Part shown: positions 49,101-56,186 of the stretch, piece by piece
Numbering within the stretch: position 1 is the first letter of the stretch
Layout of the letters: each line of letters starts with the position of its first letter
Source: CALROG01 sp943369755
GTDB lineage: Bacteria; Pseudomonadota; Gammaproteobacteria; Burkholderiales; Burkholderiaceae_C
Assembly: GCA_943369755.1 (NCBI GenBank)
Contig: CALROG020000005.1
Span: 86,082 to 150,081 of the forward strand
Length of the DNA stretch: 64,000 nucleotides
Direction of reading: 5' to 3'
Notes under the pieces: generated by a model
The model's input: the letters and a program-made list of their open reading frames with translations, nothing else
Told to the model about the DNA's origin: nothing
Databases searched by the model: none
Translations under genes and position numbers: made by a program

Positions 49101-49418
49101 GGGCTGCAGGCTGATTCCCCTTGAAATCAGCTCAATCTCAAGCTGCTCAGGTGTGGCCTGGGCAAAAGCTTCCAGCCATTGCTGCAGGCGCTGGCGCATT
49201 TCGCCTGCGGCTTTCTTGGTGAAGGTAATGGCCAAAATCTCGTGCGGCTGCGCACCTGCCAGCAGCGCCCGCAGCATGCGCGAGACCAGCATCCAGGTTT
49301 TGCCAGCCCCGGCGCAGGCTTCTACCGCCACGCTGCGCCGCGGGTCGCAGGCCACGGCGTAGAACTCGGCGCGGGGCACGCGTTGGCCATTGAGCTCGTA
49401 CGCGAACAGTTGACTCAT
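46122..49418 (-). CDS. UvrD-family helicase/nuclease, AddA-like
   Basis: 1098-residue SF1A helicase with a C-terminal PD-(D/E)XK nuclease, the layout of AddA, for double-strand-break resection. Walker A is EACAGAGKTWM (residues 33-43), motif II is IDEFQDTNPLQWQ, motif III GDPKQSIYRFRRAE, motif V LLTVHGAKGLEAPLVLL, and motif VI LYVAMTRARSQLVLSS. The nuclease signature is WWVLDYKSEWRPE. Three dispersed repeats are inserted in frame: residues ~97-119, ~667-688 and ~917-938, all between motifs. Paired with the AddB-like gene upstream (100-bp gap holding a family-2 repeat). Confidence 0.92.
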   Translation of the reverse strand: MSQLFAYELNGQRVPRAEFYAVACDPRRSVAVEACAGAGKTWMLVSRMLRALLAGAQPHEILAITFTKKAAGEMRQRLQQWLEAFAQATPEQLEIELISRGISLQPARELREPLSNLYQTLLDGGRPVQVRTFHSWFAALLRNAPLAVLQQLGLPARYELLEDDKDAVAALWRPFHAAVVAEPAARQDYLEAVAAYGRFNTLKALEAALAKRVEFALADAQGTVDGSVKRFDQQFAELAGLAEPAQALQSAQMRGVLLDAARVLGGGAPSYAGLGSKLEQALGSASLAQAVEALLTQKGEPRKFGKLGEHPAIHAAQALALRLQAASHQHAAWQHQQRMARLTRLLIAEFAALKRRRGWVDMNDVESAALVMLSDPVLSGWVQERLDARVRHLLIDEFQDTNPLQWQALHAWLSGYAGAGGDGPSVFIVGDPKQSIYRFRRAEPQVFSAAQQFVVQALQGDLLSCDHTHRNAQRVLGVVNQAMAAAQAAGQYSGYRAHTTESAEAGAVQRLAQIERTPQATALATPAPTWRNSLTTPRELPEDSLRTLECRQAARWIAGQLATGAPGGRKPGDILVLARKREPLSVLQDELRALHIAALQPEKKNLADAPEVQDLVALLDALVSPAHDLSLARALKSPLFGVPDEALAQLALLKRQAQAQKLAVSWFDLLQKEERLPQHLCGLGAVLLQWQGWVAGLPPHDALHAIFHAGEVPARFAAAAPAALRASVLANLGALLGAALQIDGGRFLTPYALVRALRAGGVRAPALAGADVVRLLTVHGAKGLEAPLVLLLDTDAEPPKAESMGVLVQWPGEAEAPQRFTFLASETRPPACTQAALAAEQAARQREELNALYVAMTRARSQLVLSSTQPHRAAAASWWQRLHLLAEPLEAPPAPLAAPVDAQAAEPATGADAGMFFMQKLPVARMDAARATIKNIAAEDHRDDSDDSDSPTARLGQAMHRLLQWWVPASAGWSAAQRLSVQREFGLGAQQMMQAAAMAQRILAGEGAWAWDRDLVDWQGNEVDIQHAGQALRLDRLVHRRDTGEWWVLDYKSEWRPELKPALQDKMNNYRAAVQAAYPQAVVCAAYLTAQGKLVKVE
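46604..46672 (-). repeat. Family-1 repeat inside the AddA-like gene (copy 1)
   Basis: TGCTGCTATGTTTTTTATAG, then TGGCTCGCGCAGCATCCATG (CGCA/TGCG arms). In the host frame it reads AARATIKNIAAEDH after LPVARMD. Confidence 0.75.
47354..47420 (-). repeat. Family-1 repeat inside the AddA-like gene (copy 2)
   Basis: In reverse orientation: AGCCCGCATAAATGCTGCGG, then GAGCCGCTCTTCTTTTTGTA. The host frame reads WFDLLQKEERLPQHLCGLGA without a stop. Confidence 0.75.
49061..49130 (-). repeat. Family-1 repeat inside the AddA-like gene (copy 3)
   Basis: ATACAAGTTTGATAGCGGCT, then CCCGCAGTTCCCGTGCGGGC (CCCGCA/TGCGGG arms). The host frame reads ISRGISLQPARELREPLSN. Closest to the N-terminus. Confidence 0.75.
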
Positions 49419-49432
49419 GACAACGCCCAGCC

Positions 49433-49512
49433 TGAGCGCCGCCGGGCCGCCCCAAGGCGCGAGCGCCCCCCTGGGGGGTAGCGCTGTACACGACGTGACG
49501 AGCGTGGCGGCA
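49433..49512 (-). repeat. Family-2 repeat between the AddA- and AddB-like genes
   Basis: GCGCCGCCGGGCCGCCCCAA, then GCGAGCGCCCCCCTGGGGGG and a short tail. Same layout as the copy at 40.3 kb. Confidence 0.72.
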
Positions 49513-49518
49513 TTGATG

Positions 49519-52047
49519 TCACCAGAAGTCCTTGCGGCACAAGCCGCGGGCGGCGCAAAAGTCGCAGGCGCTGCCTTCGCCCAGCGCTGGCAGGCTCGCG
49601 CCGTCGGCGATGGCTTGCAGGTCTTGCGCTATGCCCTCCAGCAGCCCATCACGGGCTGCCACCACATGTTCTTGCTCAACAGTTTTGGTTTCGCGCTCGC
49701 CCAGGTTCACATAGGCGGCGCGCAAGGTGTCGTCTGGCAGCAGCGCAGCGTAAAAGGCCAGTTGGGTGTCTTCCGTCGGGTTCTTCACCCGCTCGCGCGA
49801 TGCTTGCAGCCCCTCGGTCTTGTAGTCCATGACCATGGCCAGGCCAGCGCTGGTGCGGTCAATCCGGTCCAGACGGCCCATCAGCGTAAGCCCGCCCAGC
49901 GGGGTTTCGCACTCCACCTCAGCCTGGCTGAATTGGAGGCCGTCGGCCTGGTGGCCGTCCAGCCAGGCCAGATAGCCGTCGCGCAGCAGCGGCCAACTGG
50001 CGGCAAAGGGCAAAAACTCACTGTCGGCCAGGCCCATGGCGCGGGTTTGGGCCTGGGCCGCCGCCTCCAGCAGCGCCAGCCTGGGTGGCCCGGCAGGCAG
50101 GGGTTGCGCCGCCAACTGCTGGTGAAAGTTGCTCAGCACGGCATGCAGCCAGGTGCCAAAGTCGCGCTTGTCCAGCTCGGCGTCAAGCTCATCCGCTTCT
50201 TTCAGGCCAAGCTGGCGCAGTGCAAAAAACCGGTAAGGGCAGCGCCGCAGATCTTCATAGGCTGTGGCCGACAGCCGGGCCACCGGCAGCGCGGTGGCGC
50301 GGGGCTGGGGCCGCAATGTGGGTGCCGCCGACACAGCATGCGGCAGGCGCGGGTCTGCCCCGTTGTGGCCCGTGCCACTGAGCTGCAGTTGCTGCACCAG
50401 CGGGCTGGGCAGCACCGGCTCGCCAGCGGCGTCGGCGCTGCGCCAGAGTACGTCGGTCATGGGCAGCGCCAGTGCCTGCTGCCAACCAGCGCGCTGAGCG
50501 GCCTCTAGTGCTTCTCGGGTGGGCAGGCCCAGGCCAGTCCGCTGCCCGGACGTCCAGGGGCCGGCCGGTTCGGGCGCAGCCGGCAAATTGGTCTCGTCGC
50601 AGCCCGGCAGCACGGCGGCGGCAAAGGGCTGGCCGAGCATTTGCGGGAACGGCAAGATCACCACCTGTTCGTCGAGCGGGTGCTGCGGTTTGAAGCTGGC
50701 GGCCTCCAGCACGTCGGTAACCCAGCCGGTGAACTCATTCAACGTGAGCCGGCGCGCGGCCTGCGGCAAGGCGGCCCATTCGGCCTGCGCGCCCCCCGCT
50801 TCGTCGCCGCCCAGGCGCAGCGCGGCAATGGCCGCGTCACCAGCGGCGTCGCCTTCAAGCTTGGCCCATTGGCCACTGGCCTGCAGCAGCTCGCGCAGGG
50901 CCTGCAACCAGTTGGCCACTGGCCGGGCGCGTTGAAGCGTGGCGCGCCAGGCGGCGACCTGGGCCAGCAGCTCGGCCAGAGCTTCATGGCTGCCCAGGCG
51001 CGGGGCGGCCAAGGACCAGTCACGCACGCCCGCGTCGCGCAGGGCTTTTTCAAGTTTCTGCACCGCTGCGGGCACAAGCGCGGGCGCATGCTTGAGCCAG
51101 TCGATCACCGCGTCGCTGGTGGCGTCGTGCTGCACGGCGCGCAGCGCGGCCATCAGGTGGGCGGCAGCGCGGGTGGTTGAAAGCTTCCACCCGGTTTCGT
51201 CACGAATGCGCAGGCCTTGCGCGCCCAGCATGGCGCGGATGCGCCGTGTCAGAACCCGGTCCGTTGCCGCCAGCGCCACCGGGCTGCGGCCCGCATTCAG
51301 GTGCTGCACCACGCAGGCGGCGGCGCGCTCAGCTTCGTCTTCCGGGTCGCGCGCGGCGTGCAATGCAACCCGCCCAGCGCCGGGCGCGCCAGTCAGGGGC
51401 AGCACCACTGCGGCGTCGCCAAAGTGCGCCAGGATGGCTTGCACCAGGGGCTCGCCCTGGTAGCCCTGTAGCAGTACCAGGCAATCAAGGTCTGCCCGCG
51501 CGGCGTCTTCCAGCAGGCAGTCCGTAGGGTAGGCCGAGGCCGCCACCCATTCAAGCGCCACCCGCGCCACCGCCAGCTCCAGCGCCAGCACCGGCGCGTC
51601 GAGCCCGCCGCTGACCACCGGGCGCATGCGCGCCACCCAGGCACCGCGTTGCGCCGGAGCCACGGCAGCGGCCAGCCCGGCGAGCTGGGTTGCTGCCTCC
51701 ACCACCCGCCCGGCCAGCAGCTCGCGCTGGTCATTCAAGCCGGCGTCGGCCAGCAAAGCCTGGGCGGTCAACAGGTCGCGCGCCGGGTCCAGGCACAGGT
51801 CCAGCGGGCCCGGCGCAAAGCCGCCCAAACTGCGCGCCCAGTTCATGGTGGACTCAAATCGCGGCGCAAAGCCACTGGGCACCACGCGGGCCCAGGCCTT
51901 GCGCGCCTGGGGCATCAGTTGTGCATACGGCACCAGCACCACGCAGCGCGCCGTGTGCGCCTGGCGGGCCTGCAGCAATGCCCACACCTGCCCCATCAGC
52001 CCATCCAGCGCAACCGGCGGGCAATCGTTTTGCGCTATCGCATTCAT
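49519..52047 (-). CDS. PD-(D/E)XK nuclease, AddB-like
   Basis: 842-residue protein with the AddB design: an inactivated helicase core and a C-terminal nuclease. The nuclease motif is LDRIDRTSAGLAMVMDYKTE. A C-terminal cysteine set (CDFCAARGLCRKDFW) together with the Cys of DLRRCPYRFFALR would hold the Fe-S staple of AddB nucleases. The start at 52047 (MNAIAQNDCPPVALDGLMG) lies within a partial family-1 repeat; no better start is visible. Divergent from trxA (97 bp). Together with the downstream AddA-like gene it probably performs RecBCD-type end processing. Confidence 0.9.
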   Translation of the reverse strand: MNAIAQNDCPPVALDGLMGQVWALLQARQAHTARCVVLVPYAQLMPQARKAWARVVPSGFAPRFESTMNWARSLGGFAPGPLDLCLDPARDLLTAQALLADAGLNDQRELLAGRVVEAATQLAGLAAAVAPAQRGAWVARMRPVVSGGLDAPVLALELAVARVALEWVAASAYPTDCLLEDAARADLDCLVLLQGYQGEPLVQAILAHFGDAAVVLPLTGAPGAGRVALHAARDPEDEAERAAACVVQHLNAGRSPVALAATDRVLTRRIRAMLGAQGLRIRDETGWKLSTTRAAAHLMAALRAVQHDATSDAVIDWLKHAPALVPAAVQKLEKALRDAGVRDWSLAAPRLGSHEALAELLAQVAAWRATLQRARPVANWLQALRELLQASGQWAKLEGDAAGDAAIAALRLGGDEAGGAQAEWAALPQAARRLTLNEFTGWVTDVLEAASFKPQHPLDEQVVILPFPQMLGQPFAAAVLPGCDETNLPAAPEPAGPWTSGQRTGLGLPTREALEAAQRAGWQQALALPMTDVLWRSADAAGEPVLPSPLVQQLQLSGTGHNGADPRLPHAVSAAPTLRPQPRATALPVARLSATAYEDLRRCPYRFFALRQLGLKEADELDAELDKRDFGTWLHAVLSNFHQQLAAQPLPAGPPRLALLEAAAQAQTRAMGLADSEFLPFAASWPLLRDGYLAWLDGHQADGLQFSQAEVECETPLGGLTLMGRLDRIDRTSAGLAMVMDYKTEGLQASRERVKNPTEDTQLAFYAALLPDDTLRAAYVNLGERETKTVEQEHVVAARDGLLEGIAQDLQAIADGASLPALGEGSACDFCAARGLCRKDFW

Positions 52048-52058
52048 AGCGTTTGGCG
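52028..52058 (-). repeat. Partial family-1 repeat at the start of the AddB-like gene
   Basis: TTTTGCGCTATCGCATTCAT followed by AGCGTTTGGCG resembles one arm of the family-1 repeat. It contains the predicted start codon (52045-52047). Confidence 0.4.
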
Positions 52059-52144
52059 GGCCTTTAACAGCCTGTGAAGGGGCTTGGTTTCTGTCACAAT
52101 CCCCCCACTTTAGCTGTATCGACATCTGCCAATAAGGAAGCATC

Positions 52145-52477
52145 ATGGCCAGCGAGCTCATCAAACACATCTCCGACAGCTCCTTCGAAGCCGACGTGCT
52201 GCAGTCCGGCAAACCGGTGCTTGTGGACTACTGGGCCGAATGGTGCGGCCCCTGCAAGATGATCGCGCCCATCCTGGACGAGATCTCTGCGACCTACAAA
52301 GACACGCTGCAAATCGCCAAGATGAACGTCGACGAGAACCGCGACATTCCGGCCAAGTTCGGCATCCGTGGCATCCCCACGTTGATGCTGTTCAAGAACG
52401 GCCAGCTCGCCGCCACCAAGGTGGGTGCCATGAGCAAGGCACAACTCACCGCCTTTATCGACCAGCAGCTGGCCTGA
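52145..52477 (+). CDS. trxA: Thioredoxin 1
   Basis: 110-residue cytoplasmic disulphide reductase. The active site is AEWCGPCKM, Cys34 and Cys37, with the cis-Pro in GIPTLMLF and the structural PVLVDYW at the N-terminus. The ATG at 52145 has an AAGGA site. It is followed by a strong terminator and then rho, the conserved trxA-rho order. Confidence 0.98.
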   Translation: MASELIKHISDSSFEADVLQSGKPVLVDYWAEWCGPCKMIAPILDEISATYKDTLQIAKMNVDENRDIPAKFGIRGIPTLMLFKNGQLAATKVGAMSKAQLTAFIDQQLA

Positions 52478-52498
52478 ACCGGCCGCCTCCCCAAAGCA

Positions 52499-52523
52499 AC
52501 AAAGGGCCCGTCGGGCCCTTTGT
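52499..52523 (+). terminator. Intrinsic terminator after trxA
   Basis: ACAAAGGGCCC and GGGCCCTTTGT form an 11-bp perfect stem with a three-base loop, followed by TTTTG. Separates trxA from rho. Confidence 0.93.
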
Positions 52524-52655
52524 TTTGTCATATACTCATCGCAGTTCACCGGCGTAGATACACGCGGTTCGAGTTCCCGGCCTTGCGAAGCAACCTCGCC
52601 TCGCATCCAACCACCCCCCAAGATTCCCGTAGAAATCCCCCAAAGGGGTCATTCC

Positions 52656-53921
52656 ATGCACTTAAACGAACTCAAGGCACTGCACGTGTCTGAAGTCCTC
52701 AAGCAGGCCGAAGAACTTGAGATTGAAAACACCGGCCGCATGCGCAAGCAGGAGCTGATGTTTGCCATCATCAAGAAGCGCGCCAAAGCCGGCGAGCAGG
52801 TGTTTGCCGACGGCGTTCTGGAAATTCTGCCCGACGGCTTCGGCTTCCTGCGCAGCCCCGACACCAGCTACACCGCCAGCACCGACGACATCTACATTTC
52901 GCCCAGCCAGGTACGCCGCTTCAACCTGCACACCGGCGACATGATCGAAGGCGAAGTGCGCATCCCCAAGGATGGCGAGCGTTACTTTGCACTGACCAAG
53001 CTTGACGTTGTCAACGGTGGCCTGCCCGAGAACAACAAACACAAGGTGATGTTTGAAAACCTCACGCCGCTGTTCCCCAAGGAGCAGATGAAGCTGGAGC
53101 GTGACAACTTCAAAGGCGAAGAGAACATCACCAGCCGCGTCATCGACATCATTGCCCCGATCGGCAAGGGCCAGCGGGCCCTGCTGGTGGCGCCGCCCAA
53201 AAGCGGCAAGACGGTGATGATGCAGCACATTGCGCACGCCATTGCCGCCAACTACCCCGACAGCTACATGATGGTGCTGCTGGTTGACGAGCGGCCCGAA
53301 GAAGTGACCGAAATGCAGCGCTCGGTCAAGGCAGAGGTGATTGCCTCGACCTTTGACGAACCGGCTGCCCGCCATGTGCATGTGGCCGAAATGGTGATCG
53401 AGCGGGCCAAGCGCCTGGTCGAACTTAAAAAAGACGTGGTGATTCTGCTGGACTCCATCACCCGGCTGGCCCGCGCCTACAACAACGTGGTGCCCAGCTC
53501 CGGCAAGGTGCTGACCGGCGGCGTTGACTCCAACGCCCTGCAGCGCCCCAAGCGCTTCCTGGGTGCTGCCCGCAATGTGGAAGAAGGCGGCTCGCTGACC
53601 ATCATTGCCACTGCGCTGGTAGACACCGGCAGCCGCATGGACGAAGTGATCTTTGAAGAGTTCAAGGGCACGGGCAATTGCGAAATCCACCTGGACCGCC
53701 GCCTGTACGAAAAGCGGGTGTTCCCGTCAATACAGCTCAACCGCAGCGGCACCCGCCGCGAAGAGCTGTTGCTGGCCCCCGAAATCCTGCAAAAGACCCG
53801 CATCCTGCGCCAGTTCATGTACAACATGGACGAAATCGAGTCCATGGAAATGGTCTTGAAGAGCATGCGCGCCACCAAGAGCAACGTCGAGTTCTTCGAC
53901 ATGATGCGCAGGGGGGGGTAG
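52656..53921 (+). CDS. rho: Transcription termination factor Rho
   Basis: 421-residue hexameric RNA helicase that ends transcription. The N-terminal helix bundle (MHLNELKALHVSEVLKQAEE) is followed by a cold-shock RNA-binding domain (GVLEILPDGFGFLRSPDTSY) and a RecA-like ATPase with P-loop VAPPKSGKTVMMQ, VLLVDERPEEVTEM and the Walker B region DVVILLDSITRLARAYNNVV. The length is normal. The protein ends RRGG with a run of eight G in the DNA just before the stop. The 178-bp leader after the trxA terminator probably holds its own promoter. Confidence 0.98.
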   Translation: MHLNELKALHVSEVLKQAEELEIENTGRMRKQELMFAIIKKRAKAGEQVFADGVLEILPDGFGFLRSPDTSYTASTDDIYISPSQVRRFNLHTGDMIEGEVRIPKDGERYFALTKLDVVNGGLPENNKHKVMFENLTPLFPKEQMKLERDNFKGEENITSRVIDIIAPIGKGQRALLVAPPKSGKTVMMQHIAHAIAANYPDSYMMVLLVDERPEEVTEMQRSVKAEVIASTFDEPAARHVHVAEMVIERAKRLVELKKDVVILLDSITRLARAYNNVVPSSGKVLTGGVDSNALQRPKRFLGAARNVEEGGSLTIIATALVDTGSRMDEVIFEEFKGTGNCEIHLDRRLYEKRVFPSIQLNRSGTRREELLLAPEILQKTRILRQFMYNMDEIESMEMVLKSMRATKSNVEFFDMMRRGG

Positions 53922-53924
53922 GCA

Positions 53925-54022
53925 AGACGCCCCCCGAAGCGCGGCTTTCGCCGCTCCCCCCCCACTGGGGGGCGATGCAGTGGACCGGCATAGCCGGACC
54001 CACGCATCCCGGCAAAGGGACG
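53925..54022 (+). repeat. Variant family-2 repeat between rho and rpmE2
   Basis: ACGCCCCCCGAAGCGCGGCT, then CGCCGCTCCCCCCCCACTGG and GGGGCGATGCAGTGGACCGG, then GGACCCACGC. Shares the C-tract/G-tract palindrome of the family but has a longer tail. Confidence 0.6.
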
Positions 54023-54056
54023 GCGTGCCCGTTCCTCCTCAAATTCGTTGATTTTG

Positions 54057-54065
54057 TGCGATAAT
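54057..54065 (+). promoter_or_regulatory. rpmE2: Candidate extended -10 promoter of rpmE2
   Basis: TGCGATAAT matches an extended -10 (TGn followed by GATAAT). It lies about 72 bp before the gene. The leader contains a short GC-rich hairpin (CCGGAC/GTCCGG at 54091-54103). Confidence 0.45.
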
Positions 54066-54136
54066 CGCAGGCTTTTCTGCGGAAAGTACCCCGGACGGTC
54101 CGGAGGCGGCTCCCGCACCTGAATCAAGGAAAAATC

Positions 54137-54430
54137 ATGGCTAAAGAAGGCATTCACCCCAACTACCGCGACGTGCTGTTTGTGGACCTGTCCAACGGTT
54201 TCAAGTTCGTCACCCGTTCGTGCGTGAACACCAAGGAAATGGGCAAGACCGAAGACGGCCGCGAACTGCCGCTGTACAAGCTGGACACCTCCAGCGAGTC
54301 GCACCCCTTCTATACCGGCACGCAGAAGTCGGTGAACGACATGGGTGGCCGGGTCGACAAGTTCTTCAAGAAGTTCGGCAAGCCCGCCGGTGCCAAGGCC
54401 GAAGTGGCGGCCGAAGAAGCCGCCAAGTAA
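54137..54430 (+). CDS. rpmE2: 50S ribosomal protein L31, type B
   Basis: 97-residue ribosomal protein. It is the zinc-free type: the Cys positions of the type A metal motif are missing and only one Cys (RSCVNTKEMG) is present. Core segments HPNYRDVLFVDLSNGFKFV and HPFYTGTQKSVNDMGGRVDK are intact; the Ala/Glu tail (GAKAEVAAEEAAK) is normal. In many bacteria type B forms are used under zinc limitation; here it appears to be in the standard rho-adjacent locus. AAGGAAAA site. Confidence 0.96.
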   Translation: MAKEGIHPNYRDVLFVDLSNGFKFVTRSCVNTKEMGKTEDGRELPLYKLDTSSESHPFYTGTQKSVNDMGGRVDKFFKKFGKPAGAKAEVAAEEAAK

Positions 54431-54445
54431 GCCGCTTCAAGCCAC

Positions 54446-54480
54446 AAGGGGCAGCCCGGTTCGCCGCGCTGCCCTTTTTG
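54446..54480 (+). terminator. Intrinsic terminator after rpmE2
   Basis: AAGGGGCAGC pairs with GCTGCCCTTT around a 12-base loop; the T-run TTTTTG follows. Confidence 0.85.
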
Positions 54481-54503
54481 TTTGATGTGACAAACTCGCC
54501 CAC

Positions 54504-56186
54504 TTGAACCAGCCGACCCCCGCCATCATTGCCCAGAGCGCCGTGCGCCGCCTGCCGCGGCTGGCGCTGCTGCTGTTCTGTCTGGCCTATGTGCTGCCTG
54601 GGTTCCTGGGGCGTGAGCCCTGGAAAAACGCCGACATCACTGCATTCGGCTACATGGCCGAACTGGCCGGCGGCGCGTCAAGCTGGCTCAACCCCACGCT
54701 GCTGGGCCAACCCCCTGAATTCGATGCCTTGCTGCCCTACTGGCTGGGTGCCTGGGCGCTACAGGCCGCACCGGCCTGGTTGCCGGGTGACTTCGCTGCA
54801 CGCTTGCCGTTTGCCCTGTTGCTGGTGCTGACACTTGTGGCCACCTGGCACGCGGTCTATTCGCTGGCACGCAGCCCGCAAGCACAACCGGTGGCGTTCG
54901 CCTTCGGCGGCGAGGCAAAACCTACCGACTACGCCCGTGCCATGGCCGATGGCGGGTTGCTGGCGCTGATCGCCTGCCTGGGGCTGGCCCAACTGACCCA
55001 CGAAACCACACCGGCACTGGCGCAGATCGGCTTCACCGCTGTCACTTTCTTTGCCCTGGCCGCCCTGCCCTGGCATACCCTGGTTCCAGCTTTGGCGCTG
55101 GTGGCCGGGTTAACCGGGTTGGCCCTGAGTGGAGCCCCAACCATGGCTGCGCTGTTGGCCACCGGAGGGGCAGTAGTTTGTCTGTTTGACGCCAACCCGG
55201 AGTCCAAAGCCCACAACCGGCGCTGGGCGCTGTTCATCGGACTGTTGGCTTTGGGTGTGGCGGCATTGGCCTGGGCGCTTGACTTATATCGCTGGCGCCT
55301 GGGTTTGCCCACCGGTGCCGGGCGCGACTGGCGCAGCATGGGCCGGTTGCTGTTGTGGTTTACCTGGCCCTGCTGGCCGCTGGCTTTGTGGACCTTGTGG
55401 CGCTGGCGCCGCCAGCTCGGCAGCCGCCATGTGGCACTGCCCTTGTGGTTTGTGCTGGTGTCGGTCGCCACCACGGTCAGCACGCCTTCAGCCGACCGCT
55501 CACTGTTGCTGGGCCTGCCGGCCCTGGCCACCCTTGCCGCCTTTGCATTGCCCACCTTGCAGCGCAGCGTTACCGCGCTGATTGACTGGTTCACGCTGCT
55601 GTTTTTCAGCGGCTGCGCATTCATCATATGGGTGGTCTGGATTGCCATGCAGACCGGTGTGCCGGCCAAGCCCGCAGCCAACGTGGCCCGGCTCGCGCCG
55701 GGTTTTGAGCCCAGCTTCTCTGTGCTGGCATTTGTTTTTGCGCTGGCGGCCACGCTGTGCTGGGCCTGGCTGGTCAAGTGGCGCGCCGGGCGCCACCGCG
55801 CCGCCATCTGGAAGAGCCTGGTACTGCCCGCTGGGGGTGCCGCGCTGTGCTGGCTGCTGCTCATGACGCTGTGGCTGCCACTGCTGAACTACGCTCGCGG
55901 CTACACACCCATGGTGAACAACGTGGTGCGCCAGATTGACGCTGGGGGCTGCGTCGAAGTACATGGCTTGAGCCGCGCTCACCTGGCGGCATTCAAGTTT
56001 CACGGCAAGCTCTCGCTCAGACCGGTTGATGTGCAGGCCAACTGCCCCTGGCTGCTGGTCAACCCGGCCACCTTGCAGGCGCTGGCGGTCGGGGTAGACA
56101 TGCGCCAGTGGTCGCTCAAGGCCACTGTTCGCCGCCCCTCCGATGCGGATGACAACGTCCAGCTCTACGGGCGTGCTTCCCGCTAA
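54504..56186 (+). CDS. Polytopic membrane protein, glycosyltransferase family 39/83-like
   Basis: 560-residue protein with about ten to twelve predicted helices. The first extracytoplasmic loop reads GREPWKNADITAFGYMAELA, which resembles the Asp/Glu loop of ArnT- and PMT-type lipid-linked glycosyltransferases. The C-terminal periplasmic part has two Cys (DAGGCVEVHGLSR and DVQANCPWLL). No substrate can be named. The frame begins with a TTG at 54504, soon after the rpmE2 terminator; a later start is not obvious. Its stop overlaps the MATE gene start (TAATG). Confidence 0.75.
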   Translation: MNQPTPAIIAQSAVRRLPRLALLLFCLAYVLPGFLGREPWKNADITAFGYMAELAGGASSWLNPTLLGQPPEFDALLPYWLGAWALQAAPAWLPGDFAARLPFALLLVLTLVATWHAVYSLARSPQAQPVAFAFGGEAKPTDYARAMADGGLLALIACLGLAQLTHETTPALAQIGFTAVTFFALAALPWHTLVPALALVAGLTGLALSGAPTMAALLATGGAVVCLFDANPESKAHNRRWALFIGLLALGVAALAWALDLYRWRLGLPTGAGRDWRSMGRLLLWFTWPCWPLALWTLWRWRRQLGSRHVALPLWFVLVSVATTVSTPSADRSLLLGLPALATLAAFALPTLQRSVTALIDWFTLLFFSGCAFIIWVVWIAMQTGVPAKPAANVARLAPGFEPSFSVLAFVFALAATLCWAWLVKWRAGRHRAAIWKSLVLPAGGAALCWLLLMTLWLPLLNYARGYTPMVNNVVRQIDAGGCVEVHGLSRAHLAAFKFHGKLSLRPVDVQANCPWLLVNPATLQALAVGVDMRQWSLKATVRRPSDADDNVQLYGRASR

